DNA of 64,000 nt, from NCBI GenBank assembly GCA_963632825.1, contig CAVGWF010000077.1:6416-70415 (forward strand), read 5' to 3'. The DNA comes from F23-B02 sp963632825. GTDB lineage: Bacteria; Bacillota; Clostridia; Oscillospirales; Oscillospiraceae. How positions within the stretch are numbered: the first letter of the stretch is position 1; each line of letters begins with the position of its first letter. Below are positions 34,598 through 42,408 of the stretch, in pieces. Below the pieces are notes generated by a model, which was given only the letters and a program-made list of their open reading frames with translations, was not told the DNA's origin and made no database searches. The translations under genes and the position numbers were made by a program.

Positions 34598-35251
34598 TCA
34601 GCATCCTGCTATGTCTCCAAGTCCCTTTCTGTCAAGAATATATATCTTTCCGCGCCCCGTGCGGATAAGCCCCGCATTGCGCATATGGTCCAATTCCCTG
34701 CTCACGACTACCCGAGTCGTTCCGAGGTTATTTGCTATCTCCTCGTGGGTTATCTCTATGACCTCGGAGCAGCCCATGACCAGCTCGCGCGCAATACAGT
34801 TTCGTATGCTGTTGAAAACGCAATAGGATATGTTGTTCAGTATCGCCTGCGCGGTCTTTGCGCAGGTCTCATACACAAACTTCGCAAAAAGCGGCTCCTC
34901 GTATGCCGCCGGTGCCATATCCGAGCGTTGGAGGTAGGCAAGCGATGTTTCGCTCATTGCCTGAAGCGAGGGTACCACATCGCTGCTTCGGGCGTTATCG
35001 ACCGTCATTATACTGAACGCGTCGCCCTCGTACAGGTGAAACAGAGTCATTTCCCTGCCGTTATCCGAGGCAAGGTACACCCTCACCTCGCCGCCGAGCA
35101 CAAATATGATGCCGTCCTTTTTCACGGTTTTGAAAATCACATTTTCTCCGCGCCTGTAGCTGCGGAAGATCGTATTGTCCGAAAGGCTGTGCCTGTGCTT
35201 TTCGCTGAGCTTATCCCAGAACGAAACGCACTCGGATATATCATGCCTCAT
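34598..35251 (-). CDS. Crp/Fnr family transcriptional regulator
   Basis: The 217-residue regulator has a cyclic-nucleotide-binding-like beta roll (about 20-125, GIIFVLGGEVRVYLASDNGREMTLFHLYEGD) and a C-terminal winged helix (THEEIANNLGTTRVVVSRELDHMRNAGLI). It has no N-terminal cysteine cluster like true Fnr, so the signal is unknown. ATG at 35251 is chosen because GGTGGAG sits eight bases upstream. The neighbours suggest it controls the ferredoxin-ohyA pair or the corrinoid genes. Confidence 0.85.
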   Translation of the reverse strand: MRHDISECVSFWDKLSEKHRHSLSDNTIFRSYRRGENVIFKTVKKDGIIFVLGGEVRVYLASDNGREMTLFHLYEGDAFSIMTVDNARSSDVVPSLQAMSETSLAYLQRSDMAPAAYEEPLFAKFVYETCAKTAQAILNNISYCVFNSIRNCIARELVMGCSEVIEITHEEIANNLGTTRVVVSRELDHMRNAGLIRTGRGKIYILDRKGLGDIAGC

Positions 35252-35284
35252 ATTCATCACTCCACCAAATATTTTTCTCCCACC

Positions 35285-35315
35285 GGAGCGTATGTCATTT
35301 TCTAACATATGCTCC
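35285..35315. promoter_or_regulatory. Palindrome upstream of the Fnr-like gene
   Basis: GGAGCGTATGT and ACATATGCTCC are 11-bp arms with one mismatch around a 9-base centre, 34 bases before the start codon: a candidate autoregulatory operator. Confidence 0.45.
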
Positions 35316-35385
35316 AAAAAAATTTGTGCGGAAGCATCGTCTGAATTTGTCTGAATATTATCAAATTCACGAGACGTTTCCGCAC
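35316..35385 (-). terminator. Long hairpin terminator of the corrinoid methyltransferase operon
   Basis: Imperfect arms of about 24 bases, beginning GTGCGGAA and ending TTCCGCAC (35326-35385), are followed on the minus strand by seven T residues. Confidence 0.75.
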
Positions 35386-35448
35386 CTTTTGTTACTTAAC
35401 TTTATAAATATCTTGTCGTTTTCTGAAGTTTGTTTAAATCATATAAAT

Positions 35449-35541
35449 TCAATTGTCAGTTTTTATATATCTTGCAATAAGCTTTGAGTACAGCCTCGGC
35501 TCATCTACAGGCAGCAGTCTCTCCTTTCGCATCTCATTCAT
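35449..35541 (-). CDS. 30-residue ORF coupled to the corrinoid methyltransferase
   Basis: An ATG overlaps the methyltransferase stop codon (ATGA) and opens a 30-codon frame rich in charged residues (MNEMRKERLLPVDEPRLYSK..). The spacing and composition look like real translation. It could be a small protein, or the stump of a once longer gene. I recognise no family. Confidence 0.35.
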   Translation of the reverse strand: MNEMRKERLLPVDEPRLYSKLIARYIKTDN

Positions 35542-37265
35542 CTCTTTTCAAGGATCCTCACGGCCTCGCGCGCGGCAGTCGCTGCATCGGGGGTATATAT
35601 ATCGGCACCGATCTCGTCGCAGAAGCTCTGACTTATGGGAGCTCCGCCGACCATTATGGTCACCTTTTCCCGTATGCCCGCCTGCTTTGCAAGCTCAACG
35701 ACCTGGCGCATTTCCTGCATCGTCGTTGTCAGCAGCGATGAGCAGGCAATAATGCTGCAGTCATTTTCGAGCGCAGCTTCCACGAATTCCTCCGGAGCGG
35801 TGTCCGCACCGAGATCTATGACCTCAATACCGCTGCCCTCGAACATTATCTTTACGAGGTTTTTGCCTATATCGTGCATATCTCCGCGCACCGTTCCGAT
35901 GCAGGCTCTGCCGATGCTGCGGGCATTGCCGCCGGCATCGACCATATGCGGCTTCAGAAGCGCGGTGGCTGCCGCCATGCACCGTGCTGCTATGAGCATT
36001 TCGGGAACGAACGCCCTGTTTGCCGAAAAGTCCTCGCCGAGCTCGTTCATGCCCTTTATAAGTCCCTGCGAGAGTATATTCTGTGCGTCAGCACCTTCGT
36101 CCAGAGCCTTCTGAATGAGCGTTATAAGCCTTTTCTGCTGACCGCGCTTTACTGCGGAGGCTATCGAGCCGAAAACGCTCACCTCCTGCTCCCGCTCCTC
36201 GGGCTTTTTCCCGACAGCGGCGGAGACTTTTCCGACCGCACGGCGCGGTACCGGCGGCAGATCATAGCGCGGCACATGCAGCTTGGCATTGTACTCGTCT
36301 ATCGCCTGATCAATATAGCGGTCTACATGCGGGAACACCGCACCGGGCACGCCGTATGTTATTGAGGGTATGAAGTGCCCGCCGGGACAGCAGGCGTTGA
36401 GAGTGCGGCGGGCATAGTCGAGTATATCCTCCGGAGCTGCGTCGGCTCTGTCTATAGCCGCGCCCATGCCGCCCATGAGCACAAGCCTGCCCTTCAAATG
36501 CCGCTGCAGTGCCGGAATATCGTTGTCCGGCAGAGTACCCTGCCAGACCTGTATGCCGATCTCCGCCATATCGTCAACTATCGGAACGAGGTAGGAGTCG
36601 GCATGGTGGACGGCTATGCAGCCGCGTGAGCGGATATAGCCGTAAAACCGGCGGTAGGGCTCCTTAAAGAACTCGCGCCACATATCCGGATTCATGAACA
36701 GGGCATTTTTTGTGCCCCAGTCGTCGTGCGAGAAGATAACATCAGGGCGGAGACCGTCAATAAGCAGCTTTACATAGGCAAGGCGGTACTCGGTTATATA
36801 CTCAATGAGCTCGTGCATCTCGTCCGGATGCTCATAGAGATTTGTCAGCGTGTCCTCAAAGCCCATGAGAAAGTGGCACTGTTCAAATATTCCGGTGCCC
36901 ATGAAGCCGGCAAGCAGCTTATCGCTCCCGGCAGCCTCATGCGCTTTTTTGCGGCACTCGTCCCAGCCCTCGGTGCAGTTTGCGGCAAGCTCCGGCGCGT
37001 GGACCGTTTCGCGCCAGCGGGTTATATCGGGGCAGACGGCAAGGCCGCCGTGGTTCAACGGTATCGCTCCGGGAGCATCCTCCGGAAAGCTGATCGTAGT
37101 CCCCCATCGGTCAACGCTGACGGTGCCGCGCTTGCGGTTGCCGCGGAGATAAACGTTTATGGGATCGTACAGACACATATGCAGCGCTTCATACTGCCTG
37201 AGAGCGCGCTCGGGCTGACCGTCCGGCTTTAAAAGCTCTAAAAATATTTCCTTCGGTGTCTGCAT
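35538..37265 (-). CDS. UroD-type corrinoid methyltransferase fused to B12-binding protein
   Basis: The 575-residue protein joins two usually separate parts. Residues 1-340 form a uroporphyrinogen-decarboxylase-like TIM barrel as in MtaA/MtbA/MtvB methyltransferases (GIFEQCHFLMGFED, FSHDDWGTKNALFM, LMGGMGAAIDRAD). Residues 365-575 are a corrinoid protein with helical cap and the cobalamin-binding DxHxxG in GDMHDIGKNLV (Asp462-His464-Gly467), then SSLLTTTMQEM and MVGGAPIS. It should move a methyl group to or from its own cobalt. ATG at 37265 follows GAGGAG by eight bases and lies two bases after the DUF2284 stop. The methyl donor is unknown. Confidence 0.88.
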   Translation of the reverse strand: MQTPKEIFLELLKPDGQPERALRQYEALHMCLYDPINVYLRGNRKRGTVSVDRWGTTISFPEDAPGAIPLNHGGLAVCPDITRWRETVHAPELAANCTEGWDECRKKAHEAAGSDKLLAGFMGTGIFEQCHFLMGFEDTLTNLYEHPDEMHELIEYITEYRLAYVKLLIDGLRPDVIFSHDDWGTKNALFMNPDMWREFFKEPYRRFYGYIRSRGCIAVHHADSYLVPIVDDMAEIGIQVWQGTLPDNDIPALQRHLKGRLVLMGGMGAAIDRADAAPEDILDYARRTLNACCPGGHFIPSITYGVPGAVFPHVDRYIDQAIDEYNAKLHVPRYDLPPVPRRAVGKVSAAVGKKPEEREQEVSVFGSIASAVKRGQQKRLITLIQKALDEGADAQNILSQGLIKGMNELGEDFSANRAFVPEMLIAARCMAAATALLKPHMVDAGGNARSIGRACIGTVRGDMHDIGKNLVKIMFEGSGIEVIDLGADTAPEEFVEAALENDCSIIACSSLLTTTMQEMRQVVELAKQAGIREKVTIMVGGAPISQSFCDEIGADIYTPDAATAAREAVRILEKR

Positions 37266-37267
37266 TT

Positions 37268-37807
37268 TTACCACTCCTCGTTATAAAGCACGCATGATGT
37301 GTATGTCATTGTGCGTGCACCGTAATTATATCCAAGGCCCGATCGGGTGCATATATCGCTTACCCACAGACCGTAAGCCTCCATAGACGAAAGGCGCTTT
37401 GACGGAAAGCGGCACGGCCTGTCCGGATATGTGCATTTAGAGCATATATCGCAGGTGCCTGCCGTGAGCGGCAGGCAGTCGGGGCAGAGCATTCTCGCCT
37501 GCCGTGCAAAGTCGGAAAAGCTGCGCTTATGCCGCCTTGATATCTCCTGTATCCCCTCATAGTCGAACTCATCGGCAAGCTTGCCCGTGGTCTGAACGAG
37601 TATGCCGCACTTATAGTGCCGTATCTGCTCCTCCGCCGCCTCAAGGCTGCCGCAGCCGGGCGGGCATGCCCAGCTTTTATTCCATTTTCCGCAGCGGTCG
37701 GCAGCGCACATTTTTCTTATATCCGGCATCGGCACGAAAGCCGACATATCGGCATATGCAATATGCGAAAAGCCGTTTTCCTCTGCAAGCGTCATCATAT
37801 CGGTCAT
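37268..37807 (-). CDS. DUF2284 metal-binding protein
   Basis: The 179-residue cysteine-rich protein contains CGKWNKSWACPPGCGS and later CPDCLPLTAGTCDICSKCTYPDRPCRFP, a pattern of eight or more cysteines typical of DUF2284, suggested to bind metal or an Fe-S cluster. The family often sits beside corrinoid methyltransferases, as here, where its stop is two bases before the fusion gene. ATG at 37807 follows AAGAGG by ten bases; the frame extends to a TTG at 37837 without a site. Confidence 0.8.
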   Translation of the reverse strand: MTDMMTLAEENGFSHIAYADMSAFVPMPDIRKMCAADRCGKWNKSWACPPGCGSLEAAEEQIRHYKCGILVQTTGKLADEFDYEGIQEISRRHKRSFSDFARQARMLCPDCLPLTAGTCDICSKCTYPDRPCRFPSKRLSSMEAYGLWVSDICTRSGLGYNYGARTMTYTSCVLYNEEW

Positions 37808-37890
37808 ATCGTCAATGCCTCTTGACAAAGCAGACAAGTACTGCTAAAAATTATATGTAATAAGTCATATTATATTAAGGGGTGAAGTCC
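37808..37890. promoter_or_regulatory. Divergent promoter region of the corrinoid locus
   Basis: The 83-base gap holds minus-strand TATAAT with a weak TTAATA box 17 bases upstream, and a plus-strand TTGACA (about 37822) with a weak TAAAAA 17 bases on. An imperfect palindrome of AT-rich sequence (TTATATGTAATAAGTCATAT) lies between them. Confidence 0.4.
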
Positions 37891-39378
37891 GTGTCAAGCA
37901 TTCAGGTCATGTGCGGCGATAAATCTTTTACGGTGCACCTTGACACGGGCGAGACCCTTTTGAGCGCTCTGCGGCGCGCCGGCGTAAGCCTTCCTGCGGC
38001 ATGCGGAGGGCGCGGCAAATGCGGCAAGTGCAGGGTGAGCATAAACTCGGTTTCGCGGCTGGCATGTAAGGCGGTCCCCTCCGACGGCGATGTCGTAACG
38101 CTGCCCGAGGCCGCGGGCGGAATGATACTGACCGACACCGTCGAGATTCCTGCCGCCGCTTCGGGCGAAACGGGATATGCCGCCGCCGTTGACCTCGGCA
38201 CGACCACCGTAGCCGTAAGGCTGTACGAGCTTTCCTCGTCGCGTGAGCTGGGCACGGTGAGCCGCTGGAATGCACAGGCGGCATACGGTGCGGATGTCAT
38301 AAGCCGCATACAGCATACGATCGACGATCCGGACGGTCTGAAAACGCTGTCGGGCTGCATAAGAAGGCAGGTATCGGAGCTAATAACGCAGCTTATGAGC
38401 GGCTATGAGCTCAGTGAGCTCAAAACCGCAGTCATCGCGGGCAACACCGTGATGCAGCACATATTTGCAGGTTATGAGGTAAAAAGCATAGCAGTGGCTC
38501 CGTTCAGACCAGAAACCCTGTTTTGGGAGCCCGTATATGACAGACTGCTCGGCGCAAAGCTTGTCTACGCTCCGTGCGCTGCCGGATATGTCGGCGGCGA
38601 TATAACCGCGGGGCTGCTCGCATCGGGCTTATATAAAAAGGACGGCTGCTTTCTGTTTCTCGATATAGGCACGAACGGAGAAATGGCTATAGGAGGCCGG
38701 AACGGCTTCACCTGCTGTGCCGTTGCATCCGGTCCCGCATTCGAGGGTGCAGGTATAAGCTGCGGCATGGCGGGCATCGGCGGCGCGATAAGCCATGTAC
38801 GCTATGATAACGGATTTTTATATGACGTTATCGGCGGAGAAAGGCCCCGCGGGCTGTGCGGCTCGGGTCTTATAGATCTTGCGTCGGCGCTTATAAGGCT
38901 CGGAGTCATTGACGAGAGCGGAAGGCTGCTTCCGCCGTGCGAGGTTCCGGAGAAAATGCGAAGGTATGTCACCGCCGACGGTAACGGAAACGGCATTTTT
39001 CACCTCAGCTCCGAGGTTTATCTCACGGCGGCGGATGTGCGCAATCTTCAGCTTGCCAAGGCTGCGGTAGCCGCGGGCATACAGGTGCTTTTAAACAGCC
39101 GCGGCATGAAAGCCGAGGAGCTTGACGGCATTTATATCGCGGGCGGCTTCGGGACATACATAGACATCGGCAGCGCAATGGATATAGGCATGCTGCCGAG
39201 GCTCGGCAGGAGTATTTTTCACTGTCTGGGAAACACCTCGCTTGCCGGTGCCTCAATGGCGGCCCTGAGCTCCGAAGGGCGCGGCAGGCTGCTCGATATC
39301 GCAAAAAAATGCGATTATATCGAGCTGTCCGGCAGACAGGATTTCACACAACATTTCACCGAAAGCATGACATTTTAA
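37891..39378 (+). CDS. RACo-type reductive activator of corrinoid proteins
   Basis: The 495-residue protein begins with a plant-type [2Fe-2S] ferredoxin domain holding Cys38, Cys44, Cys47 and Cys59 (CGGRGKCGKC). It then has an ASKHA-type ATPase module (DUF4445): AAVDLGTTTVAVRLYEL, FLDIGTNGEMAIG, GLCGSGLIDL and GIYIAGGFGTYIDI. RACo/RamA proteins use ATP to drive one-electron reduction of inactive Co(II) corrinoid back to Co(I). The partner is probably the B12 fusion protein encoded divergently. The start is GTG at 37891, six bases after GGGGTG. Confidence 0.92.
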   Translation: MSSIQVMCGDKSFTVHLDTGETLLSALRRAGVSLPAACGGRGKCGKCRVSINSVSRLACKAVPSDGDVVTLPEAAGGMILTDTVEIPAAASGETGYAAAVDLGTTTVAVRLYELSSSRELGTVSRWNAQAAYGADVISRIQHTIDDPDGLKTLSGCIRRQVSELITQLMSGYELSELKTAVIAGNTVMQHIFAGYEVKSIAVAPFRPETLFWEPVYDRLLGAKLVYAPCAAGYVGGDITAGLLASGLYKKDGCFLFLDIGTNGEMAIGGRNGFTCCAVASGPAFEGAGISCGMAGIGGAISHVRYDNGFLYDVIGGERPRGLCGSGLIDLASALIRLGVIDESGRLLPPCEVPEKMRRYVTADGNGNGIFHLSSEVYLTAADVRNLQLAKAAVAAGIQVLLNSRGMKAEELDGIYIAGGFGTYIDIGSAMDIGMLPRLGRSIFHCLGNTSLAGASMAALSSEGRGRLLDIAKKCDYIELSGRQDFTQHFTESMTF

Positions 39379-39401
39379 AGAGAGTACACGGAGGTAATAC
39401 C

Positions 39402-40619
39402 ATGCAGATAAAATTCCCGCTCATTCTTGACGGTGCAACGGGCACCGAGCTGCAGAAGCGCGGCTTCACGGGCGATGTGAGCGCCGAGCAGTGGGTGCTC
39501 GAGCACCCTGACGGCATTATTGACATACAGAGCTCATATGTCAGCGCCGGAAGCGATGTTCTTTACTCCCCCAGCTTCGGTGCAAACCGCAGAAAGCTTG
39601 AGGAGCACGGCATTTTTAATAAAACCGCCGAATACAATCTCCGGCTTGCGGAGCTTTCAAAAAAAGCCGCCGGCGGGAAGGCTCTCGTTGCGGGCGACAT
39701 CTCCCCGACCGGTCTGTTCCTCTCTCCTCTCGGCGAGGCATCGTTCGAGGAGCTTGTGGATATTTATACCGAGCAGGCTTCGGGGCTTGAAAAAGCGGGG
39801 GTCGATCTCTTTGTTATCGAAACCATGATGACGCTTTCCGATGCGCGCGCCGCCGTTCTCGCAGTGCGCAGTGTGAGCGATAAGCCAATATTCGTAACCT
39901 TTACCTGTGACGAAAACGGCAGGAGCCTGTCGGGTACGGACATTACCGCCGCAATCACCGTGCTTCAGGGCATGGGCATCGACGCATTCGGACTAAACTG
40001 CTCCGCAGGTCCTGAGCAGATGCTTTCCCAGCTAAAGCGGCTGCGCGAGTTTGCGCGCGTTCCGCTCATTGCAAAGCCCAACGCCGGCATGCCTGAAATC
40101 GTAGACGGCAAAACCGTTTATGACTGCCCGCCGGATGAGTTTGTTGCGCTGATACCCGAGATGCTCGGTGCCGGAGTGTGCATATTCGGAGGCTGCTGCG
40201 GCACAACCGCCGAGCACATCGCCGCACTCAAAGAAGCCCTCACCGATGCCGCCGTGCAGACACCGTCGCCGCTGCACGCGGACATGCTGCCGGCTTCGAC
40301 GGAAAAGCTGCCCGCATACCTTCCGGTGGATGCCTGCTGCGGAAAAATCATTGAGAACGGCGACGGCTTTGAGGACGAGCTTTCCGATGTGATGGACTCT
40401 GACCTTGAGCTCGTGGGCATACGCATAGGCTCGTGGGATGATGTTGAGACGCTGGGTGATTTCCAGTATATGATCTCAAAGCCGCTGTGTCTCGTGTGCG
40501 ATAACGCCGAGCTGCTCGAGTCCGCGCTCAGAGTGTATCAGGGCAGAGCGCTGTACGAGGGTGCGCTTTCCGAGGAGGAGCTCCTGCCCCTGTGTGATAA
40601 GTACGGACTTTTAGTTTAA
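39402..40619 (+). CDS. Homocysteine S-methyltransferase family protein with C-terminal extension
   Basis: Residues 1-285 form a homocysteine methyltransferase TIM barrel as in the first domain of MetH and in BHMT: LILDGATGTELQKRG at the start and zinc-binding Cys200 (GLNCSAGPEQ) plus Cys265-Cys266 (GGCCGTT). Residues 300-405 are extra; the stretch KPLCLVCDNAELLESALRVYQG faintly recalls the MetH pterin domain. It should transfer a methyl group from a methyl-corrinoid to homocysteine. It lies 23 bases behind the RACo gene and has a GGAGGT ribosome site. Confidence 0.85.
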   Translation: MQIKFPLILDGATGTELQKRGFTGDVSAEQWVLEHPDGIIDIQSSYVSAGSDVLYSPSFGANRRKLEEHGIFNKTAEYNLRLAELSKKAAGGKALVAGDISPTGLFLSPLGEASFEELVDIYTEQASGLEKAGVDLFVIETMMTLSDARAAVLAVRSVSDKPIFVTFTCDENGRSLSGTDITAAITVLQGMGIDAFGLNCSAGPEQMLSQLKRLREFARVPLIAKPNAGMPEIVDGKTVYDCPPDEFVALIPEMLGAGVCIFGGCCGTTAEHIAALKEALTDAAVQTPSPLHADMLPASTEKLPAYLPVDACCGKIIENGDGFEDELSDVMDSDLELVGIRIGSWDDVETLGDFQYMISKPLCLVCDNAELLESALRVYQGRALYEGALSEEELLPLCDKYGLLV

Positions 40620-40627
40620 TATTAATT

Positions 40628-40699
40628 AAAAAGAGAGTGCTACCTGTTTGATATGTACCCCCAATACCGGGTGTCCATATCATGGAGCACTCTTTTTTT
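40628..40699. terminator. Long two-tier terminator
   Basis: AAAGAGAGTGCT pairs with AGCACTCTTTT at the base, with an inner stem GATATG/CATATC above it; T and A runs on both sides make it bidirectional. Confidence 0.8.
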
Positions 40700-41387
40700 A
40701 AGCTATTTCTTCCTCTTTGTCCTCGTCCTGAACGAGGCTCAGGTATTTATCCTCGCATACGACCATTGAGTAGGCCGCTGCCGAGAGGAGGATATTCACC
40801 CACGCGCCCTGCGTACCCATGAGCTCTACGGCAAAAAATGCTGTCGCAGCGCCGAGGTGGAACGCCAGCAGCGTGAATACATAAAACCACACCTTTTTGA
40901 AATGCACGCTGTCGCCGTCGGTCATATACTGCGCAAGTGCAAGGGACGCCTGCTTTGTGTTGTTCGTTGAAAATATGGTCGAGCTCACAAAGCCCTTTGC
41001 GCCGGAAAACGAGCTCCACTGCACGCTCATCGCAAAGAATATCGGGTAAAGCGAGAGTATGACATTCGCATCGGCAGGAATAAAGCAAAGCACAACACAC
41101 ATGGCAGCATCTACGACCGGTGCCGCGCGGCGCATATCCACGCCGAAATAATGCGGCAGCAGAACGGTCAGCATCGTTCCGCCGACATACAGCACCAATG
41201 CGCCGACGTGCAGCAGCACCGCGATCACATCGCCCTGCAGGGCATTTATCGTCAGCTCAAGCAGGTTCATCGTCTGTGCACTGGCAAGGATGCCGCAGCG
41301 GCACAATATGGCATAGGCCCCGAAAAATCCGCCGACGGCCGAAAATGACAGATGCCGGTAGAGGTCAATATTTTCATTTCTTGACAA
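40698..41387 (-). CDS. YoaK family (DUF1275) membrane protein
   Basis: The roughly 229-residue protein has six membrane helices and the DUF1275 layout: HLSFSAVGGFFGAYAIL at the start, and ALQGDVIAVLLHVGALVLYVGG, SVQWSSFSG and STIFSTNNTKQASLALAQY within. The family's function is unknown. The frame is open to 41444, but the promoter there overlaps that first codon, so the TTG at 41387 is the more likely start; its ribosome site is weak. Confidence 0.75.
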   Translation of the reverse strand: MSRNENIDLYRHLSFSAVGGFFGAYAILCRCGILASAQTMNLLELTINALQGDVIAVLLHVGALVLYVGGTMLTVLLPHYFGVDMRRAAPVVDAAMCVVLCFIPADANVILSLYPIFFAMSVQWSSFSGAKGFVSSTIFSTNNTKQASLALAQYMTDGDSVHFKKVWFYVFTLLAFHLGAATAFFAVELMGTQGAWVNILLSAAAYSMVVCEDKYLSLVQDEDKEEEIA

Positions 41388-41432
41388 ATTTATCGCCTGT
41401 TTCGCAAAGAATCGTTCAAACGAACAGAAGTA

Positions 41433-41460
41433 AGTATAGCACAATAATATTTTTTGGCAA
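41433..41460 (-). promoter_or_regulatory. Promoter of the DUF1275 gene
   Basis: TTGCCA (41455-41460) and TATACT (41433-41438) on the minus strand, 16-base spacer. Confidence 0.65.
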
Positions 41461-41523
41461 GGCTTTTATTGCCTTGCAAATACCGTTGTGGTAAACTACA
41501 GAAAACAAAACGGAGGGATGAAA

Positions 41524-42405
41524 ATGTACGAGCTCATTCAGGTTTTAAATAATACATATTATGTTAACTGTCCCGCAAAAATCGGACTGTACCGCTGCGA
41601 GGATAACGGCGTTTATCTAATTGACAGCGGCAACGACAAGGAGGCCGGCAGAAAGGTCAGGCAGATCCTTGATAAAAACGGCTGGACGCTGAAAGCCATA
41701 TTCAACACACACTCGAATGCAGACCACATCGGCGGCAACAAATACCTTCAGGCTCAGACCGGATGCGGCATATATGCCCCCGGTATAGAATGTGACCTCA
41801 CGCGTCACACGCTGCTTGAGCCCTCTTTTTTATACGGAGGCTATCCCCCGAAGGTACTGCGGCACAAATTTCTGATGGCGCAGGAATCGGATGCTGGCGA
41901 GCTTACCGCGGACAAGCTGCCGGAGGGCTTTGAGCTGCTGCCGCTGCCGGGGCACTTTTTCGACATGGTGGGCTTTCGCACGCCGGATGATGCAGTCTTT
42001 CTCGCCGACTGCCTTTCGAGCCGCGAAACGCTCGAAAAATACCGCATCGGTTTTATCTACGATGTTGCGGCGTACATAGAAACGCTTGAGCGCGTAAAGG
42101 GCATGAGCGCCGCGGTTTTCGTTCCGGCTCATGCACCCGCAGCCGAGGATGTCTGCGAGCTTGCGCAGTATAATATCGACACCGTTAACGAAATTGCCGA
42201 GCGCATAGTTTCAATATGCGCGGAGCCTCTGTGCTTTGAGAGCATTCTCAAGAGGCTTTTTGACGCTTACGGACTTACCATGAGCTTTGAGCAGTACGCG
42301 CTCGTCGGAAGCACCGTGCGCTCGTATCTGGCATGGCTGCTCGATAACGGCAGGGTACGCACCGTGTTTGAAGGCAATATGCTGCTGTGGGAGGCTGTTG
42401 TATAA
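41524..42405 (+). CDS. MBL-fold metallo-hydrolase
   Basis: The 293-residue protein has the metallo-beta-lactamase fold with metal motif NTHSNADHIGG at 61-71, further ligands in LPLPGHFFDMVGF and FLADC, and FVPAHAP near the end of the core. The usual second histidine of HxHxDH is asparagine (Asn65). A C-terminal helical segment (about 220-293) resembles a winged-helix domain. The substrate is unknown. ATG at 41524 follows GGAGGG by six bases. The TSUP exporter gene follows three bases after its stop. Confidence 0.82.
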   Translation: MYELIQVLNNTYYVNCPAKIGLYRCEDNGVYLIDSGNDKEAGRKVRQILDKNGWTLKAIFNTHSNADHIGGNKYLQAQTGCGIYAPGIECDLTRHTLLEPSFLYGGYPPKVLRHKFLMAQESDAGELTADKLPEGFELLPLPGHFFDMVGFRTPDDAVFLADCLSSRETLEKYRIGFIYDVAAYIETLERVKGMSAAVFVPAHAPAAEDVCELAQYNIDTVNEIAERIVSICAEPLCFESILKRLFDAYGLTMSFEQYALVGSTVRSYLAWLLDNGRVRTVFEGNMLLWEAVV

Positions 42406-42408
42406 GCA

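Noticed and set aside
41704..41727. Asn in place of His in the metallo-hydrolase metal motif as a sign of inactivity
   Set aside because: Asparagine at metal positions is tolerated in some MBL-fold groups, so the change alone does not show loss of function.
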